This document shows positions 24,134-32,911 of a stretch of DNA of 64,000 nt, one piece after another. A program made the translations under genes and the position numbers. How positions within the stretch are numbered: the first letter of the stretch is position 1; each line of letters opens with the position of its first letter. The stretch is from Acidiflorens sp963847715 (GTDB taxonomy: Bacteria > Acidobacteriota > Terriglobia > Terriglobales > Acidobacteriaceae), in the NCBI GenBank assembly GCA_963847715.1, contig CAWKAZ010000009.1:1-64000 (forward strand), in the 5' to 3' direction. The notes under the pieces are model-generated. The model made no database searches and was not told the DNA's origin. It saw only the letters and a list, made by a program, of their open reading frames with translations.

Positions 24134-25339
24134 ATGCTTTTTATGGTTTTGACGCCTCAAAAACGGAGATTTCTGCTTGTCGCTTTTCTGGTGGCGATGA
24201 CGTTCTGCAATCTCACTCTAGCCATTCGTGTGATCCCAAAGCTGCGGAACGGATATCAGGACTTCACAATTTTCTATACAGGTGCGCGCCTGCTGCGTAC
24301 GGGCCAAGCCTCGGCTCTTTATAGCTTGTCGACGCAATACAGGATGCAACAGACATTTACCGATGTCCCCATCCGGCTAGGGCCGCTTCCGTTCAATCAT
24401 CCGCCGTTTGAAGCGCTCTTCTTTGTCCCGTTCACGGCGCTAAGCTATTGGCCGGCGTATCTGCTTTGGACTGTTCTGAACTTCGTGATGATGGGAGCAA
24501 CCATCGCTTTGCTCAGGGTTCGGTTTCCCCAGCTGAGAGCGGTATCGCCTCTGATTCTTGCTCTCGGCGCCACAACCTTTTTTCCTTTGGCGATGGGAAT
24601 CATTCAGGGTCAGGACGTGATGCTCCTGCTGCTGCTATTCATCGTCGCGATCCTCTGCCTTGATCAAGACAAGGACGTATTGGCAGGTGCTTTGCTCGGC
24701 GCTGGTCTTTTTCGCCCCCAGATGACGGTGCCACTGCTGGTTCTAATCGCCATTCGCCGCTGGCGGGTTCTCGTCGGATATGTGCCCGTCGCGCTCGGTC
24801 TGCTCGGGATCACGATCGTGATCATGGGCTGGCACGGCCCGCTCGACTACGCGCGATTTGTTCTAAGTCTGGAAGGAACCAAGTCCCGCGCCTTCGGGCC
24901 GGGGGCCGTTCCAAATATCCGCGGGCTGATCGAGACGGTGACCGGCTCGGAAGCTTCCAGTCCAATCATCGCGGTGCTCATTTTCATCTGGTCAGCGGTG
25001 GTAGTGTTCTTCGCTGTGCGCCGCATCCTTAAGGGACAGGACTCAATGATGTACGCGGCAAGTCTTTCCACGGTTACAGCAATCCTGGTCAGTTTTCACG
25101 GACTTGTGTATGACCTTACCTTGCTCGTCCCCATCGTGTTCTTCCTGCTCTCTCGATCGCTGCAGGACGAGTCGAAAATCGATCTTCAGGGGATCTTGCT
25201 GCTTGTGCTGCTATGTTTCACTCCTCTTTATGTCTTTCTACTCTTGAAAGTCGATTCCTTCGCTTACTTTTCCCTGATTCTGCTTGGACTTTTTGTGCGA
25301 CTGCTTAGGATCCCTCCGCCCGCCGAGGTGCCGGCCTGA
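24134..25339 (+). CDS. GT87-family (DUF2029) membrane glycosyltransferase
   Basis: A 401-aa protein with ~10 membrane helices. The GT87 opening is clear: a first helix, then a loop with GYQDFTIFYTGARLLRTGQA (the Asp-Phe motif of the polyprenyl-phosphate-mannose-dependent family), PFNHPPFEALFFVPF, and GIIQGQDVMLLLLLF. Members move mannose or arabinose from a lipid carrier to an extracytoplasmic acceptor. The ATG at 24134 (or the one at 24143) is preferred, as longer forms would run into the divergent gene. It is in tandem with a second GT87 gene. Confidence 0.8.
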   Translation: MLFMVLTPQKRRFLLVAFLVAMTFCNLTLAIRVIPKLRNGYQDFTIFYTGARLLRTGQASALYSLSTQYRMQQTFTDVPIRLGPLPFNHPPFEALFFVPFTALSYWPAYLLWTVLNFVMMGATIALLRVRFPQLRAVSPLILALGATTFFPLAMGIIQGQDVMLLLLLFIVAILCLDQDKDVLAGALLGAGLFRPQMTVPLLVLIAIRRWRVLVGYVPVALGLLGITIVIMGWHGPLDYARFVLSLEGTKSRAFGPGAVPNIRGLIETVTGSEASSPIIAVLIFIWSAVVVFFAVRRILKGQDSMMYAASLSTVTAILVSFHGLVYDLTLLVPIVFFLLSRSLQDESKIDLQGILLLVLLCFTPLYVFLLLKVDSFAYFSLILLGLFVRLLRIPPPAEVPA

Positions 25340-25341
25340 GC

Positions 25342-26646
25342 ATGCGCTCCTCTTTTTTAGTGCATTCGAAGTGGTGGATGGTGGCATTCTCGGTAATTCT
25401 GGCCGTCGGCGGATGGCTCTATTTGCAGCGGGTGCTGATCGCGCACCAGGTTCGCGATGCTGCGGCAAATAACCGGCCACGCGGAAATCTTTCCGATCTT
25501 TACCCGCGCTGGCTCGGCGCGCGGGAATTGCTGTTGCATGGACGCGATCCCTATAGCGCCGAAGTGACTCGGGAAATTCAAGCCGGGTACTACGGTCGTC
25601 CGCTGGATACGACGCGTTCGGGCGACCCGCGCGATAAGGCAGGCTTTGCTTATCCTGTCTATGTCGTATTCTTTCTGTCGCCAACCGTTAAACTTCCTTT
25701 CGCGATCGTGCAGAGGAGCTTCTTCTGGCTACTGGTTTTTCTGACCGCCGTAAGCACGGTTCTCTGGTTTCGGGTGGTGCACTGGTCGCCGCCGGTCGCA
25801 ACTCAGTGCGCCGCGCTTACGCTCGCACTCGGAAGCATCGCCGTGATGCAAGGCTTGAAGCTTCAACAGATCAGCCTTCTGATTACTGCGCTTATCTGCG
25901 GTGTCATCATTCTGCTGGCAGCCGATTACGTTGTGGCTGCGGGCGTGTTGCTGGCGATTGCGAGCGTGAAACCTCAACTTGTTATCCTGCTGCTGGTGTG
26001 GCTCGCCATCTGGACCCTCGGCGACTGGCGGAGGCGCTACCGGCTGGCCGTTTCGTTCGGCTTGTCGATGGCGATCCTGCTGGCGGCGTCGGAGTGGGTT
26101 CTGCCGCACTGGATTCCCCGCTTTTGGCACGCACTCGGGGAATATCGAGACTACGCTCCGTCCAGTTCCGTGATGGACGGGTTGATCGGCACTCCATGGA
26201 GTCGGGCGCTCGAGCTTCTGGCGGTTGCCGGCCTGGTCGGTGCGTGCTGGAAAGAGCGCCGGCACGCGGCCAATAGCGAATCGTTTGCTTTTATGGCGAG
26301 CATGGTACTTGCTACCACAGTCCTTGTTCTGCCTATGCCCGCTCAGTACAACCAGGTGTTCTTGATCCCGGCTTTGCTCTTCTTGACGAAAGAGCGAGGC
26401 TCGATCTGGCGGAGAAATATTCTCGACCGCATACTCATGGCGACGATGGCTAGCCTCCTCTTGTGGTCGTGGGTCGCGAGCGCGGTGTTGGCCGGACTGT
26501 CATTCGTCGCGCCCGAGAGGGCCGAGCGGGCCTGGGCGGCACCTATCTGGACAACGCCCCAGATTCCCGTGGCCGTGGCCGCATTGATGCTGGTCCACTA
26601 CTATCAGCGGACTTTTGCTGCCCCGTCCGGGCCGGGCTCGTCGTAG
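25342..26646 (+). CDS. GT87-family (DUF2029) membrane glycosyltransferase, second copy
   Basis: A 434-aa polytopic protein starting two bases after the previous stop, so the two form an operon. It has a first helix (WWMVAFSVILAVGGWLYL), a periplasmic loop with NLSDLYPRWLGARELLLHGR and DPYSAEVTREIQAGYYGRPL, then FAYPVYVVFFLSPTVKLPFA and ~9 further helices. It is distinct from copy one in the first loop, suggesting a different acceptor. The sugar substrate is unknown. Confidence 0.8.
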   Translation: MRSSFLVHSKWWMVAFSVILAVGGWLYLQRVLIAHQVRDAAANNRPRGNLSDLYPRWLGARELLLHGRDPYSAEVTREIQAGYYGRPLDTTRSGDPRDKAGFAYPVYVVFFLSPTVKLPFAIVQRSFFWLLVFLTAVSTVLWFRVVHWSPPVATQCAALTLALGSIAVMQGLKLQQISLLITALICGVIILLAADYVVAAGVLLAIASVKPQLVILLLVWLAIWTLGDWRRRYRLAVSFGLSMAILLAASEWVLPHWIPRFWHALGEYRDYAPSSSVMDGLIGTPWSRALELLAVAGLVGACWKERRHAANSESFAFMASMVLATTVLVLPMPAQYNQVFLIPALLFLTKERGSIWRRNILDRILMATMASLLLWSWVASAVLAGLSFVAPERAERAWAAPIWTTPQIPVAVAALMLVHYYQRTFAAPSGPGSS

Positions 26647-26726
26647 AATGCTGGGGGGCCCTTGTCAGCCACGGGTGTTTTTGCTGATGTCGCTGATGTG
26701 ACGGGCGCAGGGAGAATCATCGGTAC

Positions 26727-28373
26727 ATGTCGGCTTCGTCGCATTCGGGCATTTCCAGCATCTTTCCTGTTGCCATCTTCGTGCAGGGAAGCGATCAACA
26801 AACGCTATCGCTGAATCACACGCCCTATACCGTAGGCCGCAAGGTCGATCGCGACCTGGTGATTGCCGATCCGCGTGTGTCGCGTGAGCATGCGCAGATC
26901 GTCTCCGAGAACGGCGAGTTTTTTGTTCTCGACAATGGCAGCAAGCACGGCACCTTCGTCAACGGCGAGAAGGTGGATCGCCACAAGCTGCAGCGGAATG
27001 ACCGCCTCGAATTTGGCGCTCGCGATTCTGCGTACTTGATCTTCCACCCTCTGCACGCGACGTCAAATACAGCGCGCGAGTTCCTGAGCCAGATTTCCGG
27101 CATCCAGATTGCTCCCGAGGCGAGCGATCTCGAAAAACTGACGCTGTTCATGGAAGCCGCCCGCAAGCTAAACACCATTGGCGTGCTCGATGAAATCCTT
27201 GTCACGTTGATCGATGCCACCCTGAAACTGACCCGTGCTGAACGCGGCTACATCTTCCTTCGTGATATTGACGGGACTCTCACCCTCGCCGCCGGACGCA
27301 ACTCCAAAGGAGAGCCACTACTCGACGACAAGACAATTTCACGCTCGGTGCTTGACGGCGCGTTGACCTCGAACTCCGAATACATGGTCACCGACACCAG
27401 CAAGGAGCTGGATGTGAAGCAGCGGCAGAGCATTGTGGCCTTCGATCTGCGCACCGTGATCTGCATGCCGTTGCGCAAGCCGATGGTGCAAACCAAGCGT
27501 GAGAATCAGCCCGCCGGCGGGGAAGTGATGGGCGCGCTTTACGTTGACTCGCGTTTTGCCTCGCGAGATATCAGCAGCGTGAGCACCGATATTCTGCGGG
27601 CGATTGCGACAGAAGCCGCGCAGCTGATCGAAAACGCCCGACTGGTGCAGGCGGAAGAGGCCGGACGCCGCTACCAGCAAGAGTTGGGGATTGCCGCATC
27701 GATTCAGCAGCGTTTGCTGGCGGTGACCCTGCCGGAAGTTGCCTTTGCGCGCGTCAACGGACGCAACATGTCTTGTAAGGAAATCGGCGGCGACTTTTTC
27801 GAAGCGGTCAACACGCCTCAGGGCTTGGCCGTTGTGCTGGCCGACGTGAGCGGCAAAGGAGTCTCGGCCGCTCTACTCGCTTCGATTCTGCAGGGGATGG
27901 TGTACTCCCAGCTGATCTCCGGCATGCCGCTGGTTGAGATTGTGGACGCCGTGAATCGCTTCTTTACCTATAAACATATTGGCGAGAAGTACGCGACCAT
28001 GATCATCACGCGCCTGCGCAACGACGGCGACCTGGAGTACGTAAACTGCGGGCACGTTCCTCCGGTATGGATCTGCGGAAACGAAGTGCTGCGTCCGTCA
28101 CACGGCAACCTGCCCGTTGGCCTGTTGGCGGATGCTACCTACTCGAGCGACCGCTGCCAGATGCGGCCCGGAGATCGGTTGATCCTCGTGACTGATGGTG
28201 TTACCGAAGCTGAAAATGCTCGGGGAGATATGTTCGACAGCGAACGTCTGGAACACGTGGCGGGGAAAAGCAGTTCGATGGAAGACGTATTCGCCGCTGT
28301 CGCCGACTTCTGCGGAGGTACTCCGCTGAACGATGACTGCACAGTGGTGGAACTGTCTTACACGGGCAGCTAG
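26727..28373 (+). CDS. FHA-GAF-PP2C (SpoIIE-type) serine phosphatase
   Basis: A 548-aa cytoplasmic signalling protein with three domains. FHA (~15-110) has GRKVDRDLVIADPRVSREHA and DNGSKHGTFVNGEK and binds phosphothreonine. GAF (~135-310) has RAERGYIFLRDIDGTLTLAA. PP2C/SpoIIE phosphatase (~325-545) has EIGGDFFEA, VVLADVSGKGVSAALLA, GDRLILVTDGVTEAEN and PLNDDCTVVEL, keeping the metal-binding Asp residues. It would dephosphorylate an anti-anti-sigma-like or other protein in response to a kinase and a small-molecule or redox signal. No partner kinase or anti-sigma factor is adjacent. Confidence 0.93.
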   Translation: MSASSHSGISSIFPVAIFVQGSDQQTLSLNHTPYTVGRKVDRDLVIADPRVSREHAQIVSENGEFFVLDNGSKHGTFVNGEKVDRHKLQRNDRLEFGARDSAYLIFHPLHATSNTAREFLSQISGIQIAPEASDLEKLTLFMEAARKLNTIGVLDEILVTLIDATLKLTRAERGYIFLRDIDGTLTLAAGRNSKGEPLLDDKTISRSVLDGALTSNSEYMVTDTSKELDVKQRQSIVAFDLRTVICMPLRKPMVQTKRENQPAGGEVMGALYVDSRFASRDISSVSTDILRAIATEAAQLIENARLVQAEEAGRRYQQELGIAASIQQRLLAVTLPEVAFARVNGRNMSCKEIGGDFFEAVNTPQGLAVVLADVSGKGVSAALLASILQGMVYSQLISGMPLVEIVDAVNRFFTYKHIGEKYATMIITRLRNDGDLEYVNCGHVPPVWICGNEVLRPSHGNLPVGLLADATYSSDRCQMRPGDRLILVTDGVTEAENARGDMFDSERLEHVAGKSSSMEDVFAAVADFCGGTPLNDDCTVVELSYTGS

Positions 28374-28409
28374 TTTGCGTCCTTTTGATTTATTCCTATA
28401 TCTATTTAT

Positions 28410-29276
28410 CTATTCCAACGGCCGCGCGTCTTTGTGAATCTCAACCGTAGACCAGGTCTTGTCCGCAGCGTGACATAGCTTTTCTATCCCGCAATCGGCG
28501 CACTTCGGACCTCTCGCCACACAGACCTTTCGGCCATGCCAGATCACTTCGTGCGAAAAATCCGTCCAGCGGTCGCGCGGAATAATCAGCATCAGGTCCT
28601 CTTCAATCTTTTTCGCGTCTTCCTGCGTCGTCAGCTCCAGGCGGCGGGAGATTCGGGTTACGTGCGTATCGACGACGACTCCTTCATTCTTCTTGAACCA
28701 GGTTCCGAGCACCACGTTCGCCGTCTTGCGCGCTACGCCCGGAAGGCTGAGCAGTTCGTCCATGGTCTGCGGTACTTGACCGCCAAAGTCGGCGACGATT
28801 TTTCGCGCCGCGCCTACTACCGATTTCGACTTGTTGCGGAAAAATCCGGTGGAGTAGATGTCCGGTTGAAGTTGTTCGGGCTCGAGTGCGGCGAAATCCT
28901 GGACGGTGGGATACTTCTGGAAGAGCGCCGGCGTGACCATATTCACGCGCACATCCGTCGACTGGGCCGAAAGAATCGTCGCTACCAGCAATTCCCACGC
29001 GCTGCGGTGCGTGAGTGCACACGTTACTCCCGGATACATATGGTCGAGTCCGGCGATGATCTCGCGGACGCGTTCGGGCGCTACGGGATCGTAGCCTGAT
29101 GCAGACTTCTTTTTCGCCGTAGCGGCACTGGTTGCGGCTGAAGCCTTATGGGGAGGATTCTTTGTCAGATCCAGGTTTTTCTTTTGCGGCGCAGCTTTCA
29201 ATGGCGCGCTCTTGCGGCGTGTTCCTTCCTGACGTCCGGTACGACTCGGTTGACGCGGTGCATTTCCGCGAGGCAT
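28410..29276 (-). CDS. nth: Endonuclease III (DNA glycosylase/AP lyase)
   Basis: A 288-aa base-excision repair enzyme acting on oxidised pyrimidines. It has helix-hairpin-helix LPGVARKTANVVLG with the catalytic Lys, VVVDTHVTRISRRL with the catalytic Asp, and a C-terminal 4Fe-4S loop of four Cys (CVARGPKCADCGIEKLC). An N-terminal extension of ~65 residues, rich in Lys/Arg/Pro/Ala, is not part of the catalytic fold and may add DNA affinity. Divergent from the small gene at 29439. Confidence 0.95.
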   Translation of the reverse strand: MPRGNAPRQPSRTGRQEGTRRKSAPLKAAPQKKNLDLTKNPPHKASAATSAATAKKKSASGYDPVAPERVREIIAGLDHMYPGVTCALTHRSAWELLVATILSAQSTDVRVNMVTPALFQKYPTVQDFAALEPEQLQPDIYSTGFFRNKSKSVVGAARKIVADFGGQVPQTMDELLSLPGVARKTANVVLGTWFKKNEGVVVDTHVTRISRRLELTTQEDAKKIEEDLMLIIPRDRWTDFSHEVIWHGRKVCVARGPKCADCGIEKLCHAADKTWSTVEIHKDARPLE

Positions 29277-29328
29277 TGCTTCCTCCTGGTGAGGGCTTCA
29301 TGGTAACAAAGACAAAGTGCGCCGGGCA

Positions 29329-29350
29329 GCGCGGGCAGGAATGCCCGCGC
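29329..29350. repeat. GCGCGGGCA/TGCCCGCGC hairpin with GGAA loop
   Basis: A perfect 9-bp stem closed by a GGAA tetraloop, in the divergent region between nth and the 74-aa gene. Its place upstream of both genes argues against a terminator and for a dispersed repeat element. Confidence 0.55.
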
Positions 29351-29438
29351 CACACGAGCCGTGTGCGGACTAAGGTAACCCTTGCCGCAATTGACGATGT
29401 GGCAGGCGGGTCGGTAGTCTGGCCTTAGAGGACAAACC

Positions 29439-29663
29439 GTGGCCGTGAAAAGTGTTCAACTCGGACAAGTCTGGCGACAGGATGCAACCGGCCAGGACCA
29501 TCTCGTCACCAAGGTGTATAGCGAAGTGTTCACGCAATACGCGGTGCTCCGTCCCGCCGAAGTCACCGCGCCCGACGCGCCTGTGGTGAAAGTAAAGGTC
29601 TCGAAATCGGCCGACGGAGTGACCTTGCCCGGCTTCAGCTTCACGCAGGAAGGGGCCTTTTAG
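29439..29663 (+). CDS. Small conserved-looking hypothetical protein
   Basis: A 74-aa cytoplasmic protein from a GTG at 29439. It reads as a compact beta-rich domain: SVQLGQVWRQDATGQDHLVT, YSEVFTQYAVLRP, then VVKVKVSKSADGVTLPGFSF. No transmembrane segment or known motif is seen. The start context has no strong Shine-Dalgarno. Codon use matches its neighbours, which supports coding. Function unknown. Confidence 0.5.
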   Translation: MAVKSVQLGQVWRQDATGQDHLVTKVYSEVFTQYAVLRPAEVTAPDAPVVKVKVSKSADGVTLPGFSFTQEGAF

Positions 29664-29733
29664 ATCGGGTCATCGGGTGATTGAAGCCCGAATCTTCAGA
29701 TGACCGATGATGGCGATCATCCGATCCCCCGAT
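29663..29733. repeat. GATCGGGTCATC iterated hairpin
   Basis: ATCGGGTCATCGGGTGAT (~29664-29681) is answered by ATCATCCGATCCCCCGAT (29716-29733), its reverse complement at 15 of 18 positions. Same design as the Tad-operon hairpins but with a different word. It lies between the 74-aa gene and the DedA gene. Confidence 0.65.
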
Positions 29734-29752
29734 TTCTAAATCCTAATCTTCA

Positions 29753-30382
29753 ATGACGGAAAAAATTCTCACTGCACTTTTTGGTTTTATAAGTTCTCTC
29801 GTGGCGTCGACCGGCTATGGCGGCATCGCGCTGCTGATGGCGATCGAGTCGGCATGCATCCCGTTGCCTTCGGAGCTGATCATGCCTTTCGCCGGCTACC
29901 TCGTTTATACGGGAGTGATGAAGCTGGTCTGGGCCGCGACCGCTGGCGCGATTGGATGCAACTTGGGATCGCTTGTCGCCTACGAGATTGGTTGTTACGG
30001 AGGGCGCCCGCTAGTCGAACGCTACGGCCGCTGGATTCTCATGGGGCGTCGCGAACTCGACTGGGCCGACCAATTCTTTCAACGTCGCGGAGAGATGGCG
30101 GTTTTCGTCGGTCGGCTGCTGCCGGTGATCCGAACTTTCATCGCGCTCCCGGCTGGAATCGCCCGCATGCCCCGTGGCAAATTCCACATCTACACGTTTC
30201 TGGGATCGTGGCCCTGGTGCTTCATGCTGGCCTACTTCGGCATGAAACTGGGAGAGAACTGGCGTTCGCTAGGCAAGTACTTCCACAAATTCGATGCGGT
30301 CATCGGAGCATTTCTGCTGATTGGGATTGCCTGGTTCCTCTGGTCGCACTGGCAGAACCGGATGCGAGTGAGTGAAGAGTAG
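29753..30382 (+). CDS. DedA-family membrane protein
   Basis: A 209-aa inner-membrane protein of the DedA/VTT family; some members flip undecaprenyl phosphate or phosphatidylethanolamine, others support proton-gradient balance. Landmarks: GYGGIALLMAIESACIPLPS (conserved Glu), ELIMPFAGYLVY, GCNLGSLVAYEIG, RHG-equivalent FFQRRGEMAVFVGRLLPVIR with the conserved Arg, and LPAGIARMPRGKF. About four to five hydrophobic segments. ATG follows the hairpin repeat by ~20 bp. Confidence 0.92.
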   Translation: MTEKILTALFGFISSLVASTGYGGIALLMAIESACIPLPSELIMPFAGYLVYTGVMKLVWAATAGAIGCNLGSLVAYEIGCYGGRPLVERYGRWILMGRRELDWADQFFQRRGEMAVFVGRLLPVIRTFIALPAGIARMPRGKFHIYTFLGSWPWCFMLAYFGMKLGENWRSLGKYFHKFDAVIGAFLLIGIAWFLWSHWQNRMRVSEE

Positions 30383-30473
30383 GGAAGTTGGGATCGTCGG
30401 AACTTACAGGTCAATGAGCGTAATTGGGATTTTCGCCAAGAACCGGCAGAATCGAATGCAAAGTGCCGTTACG

Positions 30474-31310
30474 CTATTCTCGGTGAATCCACTTTTCGCT
30501 GCCGACAATCTGATCGATTGTCTCCTCTAACTCCCTGACCGCATCTGGCATACCCTCATACTCGCCGACGTAATCGACCACGGATTTGTGCAAGGTGTCG
30601 AACGCGATTGACGTTATGTACGTGGGGTTATCGGTTACCCCTGCAATGTACTTGTCTTCCAGCGAGAAGTAGTCAGCAGAGCGAAACGTCTCGACGAGTT
30701 GGAGAACGCTCGATTGTGAAATTTGTCCCCGGCGCTCTCCCGAAACGGCAACGAAAGACTTGCCTGTGTAAAGGAAAGTCCCGTCGCCACGGATTTCGAC
30801 CTTGTAGCTTGGGCAAGTCCCGTAGCATCCGGTTCGTTCAAGCGTAATAACCAACGTGCTCCAATCGCCCACCTTCGGAAATGGAATGTGTGCAGAAGGA
30901 AGGCGCTCCGGCGGCAAAATGGAGATCCTATCTTGGATCTGCACAACAATGGGGCGACCCCAACGCAGAAAAGGTTTGTATTTCCACGTTTGCGACCGCG
31001 CAATGGCGTCAGAATAGAACTCCTTTGGTCCATCCGTGGTCTTCGCGGAAATCACGCTACCGTCGGTTCCAATGATCAGTTCAAGCCCGACGCCTCCCAA
31101 GTATCCAAAACCTTTGGAGTTTGCAGAGTGGATTGGTTTGCGATAGCCGAGTCGATGCCTCCAGACCTCTCGGTTGGAGACTTCTCTTGCTTTCACCGAG
31201 TCTTGATCATGACGAATCGGGTGGGACCCGTCTGATTCTTGGCATCTAACGAGCGAGGTTTTGCTCAAAAGAAGCACGATCGCGATCAGAAAAGCAGATA
31301 GCTGTTTCAT
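30474..31310 (-). CDS. Secreted TonB-C-like plus DUF6438 protein
   Basis: A 278-aa exported protein. The start is put at the ATG at 31310, which opens a clean signal peptide (MKQLSAFLIAIVLLLSKTSL); an upstream in-frame Met at 31382 would bury it. Residues ~55-125 look TonB-C-like (LIIGTDGSVISAKTTDGP, ARSQTWKYKPF). Residues ~150-270 form DUF6438 (LERTGCYGTCPSYKVEIRGD, FRSADYFSLEDKY). Both domains are common in Bacteroidota and Acidobacteriota, with unknown role. Confidence 0.75.
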   Translation of the reverse strand: MKQLSAFLIAIVLLLSKTSLVRCQESDGSHPIRHDQDSVKAREVSNREVWRHRLGYRKPIHSANSKGFGYLGGVGLELIIGTDGSVISAKTTDGPKEFYSDAIARSQTWKYKPFLRWGRPIVVQIQDRISILPPERLPSAHIPFPKVGDWSTLVITLERTGCYGTCPSYKVEIRGDGTFLYTGKSFVAVSGERRGQISQSSVLQLVETFRSADYFSLEDKYIAGVTDNPTYITSIAFDTLHKSVVDYVGEYEGMPDAVRELEETIDQIVGSEKWIHRE

Positions 31311-31385
31311 TAACCTAAATTGTACATTTCCAGTCACATAGTCCCGTGCACAGCCTAGTCTGACAAAGACAGGCGATTCCACTTA

Positions 31386-31778
31386 TCATTCGGTCAAACT
31401 TCCCCCGGGCCGCGCCAGCTGCGAAGCTACGATCTTCCACTCTCCGTCGCTCTTCCGCAGCACGTCCAGATATACGTAGCGAACGACAAACCGCTTTCCA
31501 CCAGCCTCCACCTCATCCGACTCCGACCCATGCACAACTGCCGTGTCGCCGAAGATGCGAATCAAGCGCCCGGTAGACACAATCGACGGATACCGAATTG
31601 CCCCCGTCCGGAAGTTATCCAGAACGTCTTGCTTCGTGAACGCCTTACCTTCCTCGTTGTACTGCACGTAGTCGTCGGCGAAGATGCGCGCCAGCACAGC
31701 CAGATCGGCGCTCATCAGCGCGCGGTCTCCTGCCTCATGCAGCGCCAGAATCTGTGCCTCATCGTCTTGAATCGACAT
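31386..31778 (-). CDS. SnoaL-like/DUF4440 nuclear-transport-factor-2 fold protein
   Basis: A 130-aa NTF2-like protein starting at the ATG at 31778 with AGGAG five bases upstream. Family features: DEAQILALHEAGDRALMSAD, LARIFADDYVQYNEEGKAFT, TGRLIRIFGDTAVVHGSE, and a final VRYVYLDVLRKSDGEWKIVA. The fold serves enzymes and binding proteins alike; no catalytic set can be assigned. Probably cytoplasmic and monocistronic. Confidence 0.85.
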   Translation of the reverse strand: MSIQDDEAQILALHEAGDRALMSADLAVLARIFADDYVQYNEEGKAFTKQDVLDNFRTGAIRYPSIVSTGRLIRIFGDTAVVHGSESDEVEAGGKRFVVRYVYLDVLRKSDGEWKIVASQLARPGGSLTE

Positions 31779-31792
31779 CGTGGCTCCTAGCG

Positions 31793-31818
31793 GCAGACGC
31801 GGCAAGCCGCGTCTCTAC
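31793..31818. repeat. GTAGAGACGCGG-type hairpin, copy 1
   Basis: GCAGACGCGG-CAAG-CCGCGTCTCTAC: a near-perfect 10-bp stem with a CAAG-type loop. Related copies are at 44745-44770 and 50988-51016. Confidence 0.65.
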
Positions 31819-31924
31819 CAAAGAGTTCCTGTGACTCCGGCGGCGCGTTGCCACCCCGCAGTCACTTTCTCCATCTTCCACAAATGTGTAATCTCACGCT
31901 AGGGCCAGCGAGGCCCGCACCGAG

Positions 31925-32653
31925 ATGGGATATTTCTTATTTCCCTGGGGCATCATTCTCCAGGGACTGGCCATTGTCCACTTCATCCGCCGCCGGCCGG
32001 ATAACTACTGGATTTTCGTCATCCTATTTCTCGGCCCGATCGGCGCGATCATCTATCTTGCCATCGAAGCGCTGCCCGATATCGGATTAGTTGGCCAGTC
32101 GTTCAAAGTCTTCCCGCGCCGCAAGCGCATTCGCGAACTAGAGGCCGCCATCCACGACAACCCGTCCGCCGGAAACTACGAAGAACTCGGCGACCTCTAC
32201 ATGGATGACGGCAAGCTCGCCCAGGCCCGCGCCGCCTTCGACAAAGCCATCGCCGCCCGCGCCGATACGCCCGACCCCTTCTACCGTCGCGGAGTCTGTG
32301 CCATCCAGCTAGGAGACGCCGCCGCCGCGCTGCCCGACCTCGAACGCGTGGTCAGCAAGGAGTCCGACTATGACTTCCAGCGCGCCGCCGGATTGCTGGC
32401 CCACGCCTACGCCCAGACCGGGCAAAAAGAAAAAGCCGAGAAGCTGTTCCGGCAAGTGACGATCACGTCGACCTTGTCGGAGACCTATTTGAATTTCGCG
32501 GAGTTACTGGCGTCCGAAGGCAAGAACGGCGAAGCGCGCGAATGGGCGCAGAAGGTGCTGGATAAGAAGCCGTCGATGCCGGGATATCTGCGACGGCGCG
32601 AGCGGCCGTGGTTTCGGAGGGCGCAGGAAGTGCTGAAACGAATTCCGGCGTAG
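31925..32653 (+). CDS. Membrane-anchored TPR protein with PLDc_N-like N-terminus
   Basis: A 242-aa protein. Two N-terminal helices (WGIILQGLAIVHFI and WIFVILFLGPIGAIIYLA) resemble the phospholipase-D N-terminal membrane motif. From ~75 on it has TPR repeats (NYEELGDLYMDDGKLAQARA, DPFYRRGVCAIQLGDAAAAL, AAGLLAHAYAQTGQKEKAEK). TPRs mediate protein contacts, so this is a membrane scaffold or assembly factor of unknown client. The ATG at 31925 follows a weak purine tract. Confidence 0.8.
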   Translation: MGYFLFPWGIILQGLAIVHFIRRRPDNYWIFVILFLGPIGAIIYLAIEALPDIGLVGQSFKVFPRRKRIRELEAAIHDNPSAGNYEELGDLYMDDGKLAQARAAFDKAIAARADTPDPFYRRGVCAIQLGDAAAALPDLERVVSKESDYDFQRAAGLLAHAYAQTGQKEKAEKLFRQVTITSTLSETYLNFAELLASEGKNGEAREWAQKVLDKKPSMPGYLRRRERPWFRRAQEVLKRIPA

Positions 32654-32690
32654 GGTTGTTTCGTGCGTCGAAAAGAGGTACTTTGAGGGC

Positions 32691-32909
32691 ATGGGAAGCC
32701 TCAATTCTGACGAACTCGCGCAGTTGAGCCCGGAGGAGCGTTTGGCCCTCATTGGCCAGCTTTGGGACAGTCTGGGCGACGCTGAAGTTCCACTTCCCGA
32801 AGCCCAAAAGGCCGAATTGGCGAGGCGCCTGTCCAGTTACGATCAGGACCGAGCGCAAGCGGTTATGTGGGAACAATTGCGGGCAGAGTTGGCTCGACGC
32901 CGTCCCTAG
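32691..32909 (+). CDS. Addiction-module antitoxin component (PF09720-like)
   Basis: A 72-aa protein matching the short addiction-module component that accompanies ParE/RelE toxins: LSPEERLALIGQLWDSLGD, then VPLPEAQKAELARRLSSYDQ. It lies two bases ahead of the toxin frame, so the pair is an operon. As the toxin gene carries an amber codon, this antitoxin may now have no target. Confidence 0.85.
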   Translation: MGSLNSDELAQLSPEERLALIGQLWDSLGDAEVPLPEAQKAELARRLSSYDQDRAQAVMWEQLRAELARRRP

Positions 32910-32911
32910 CG

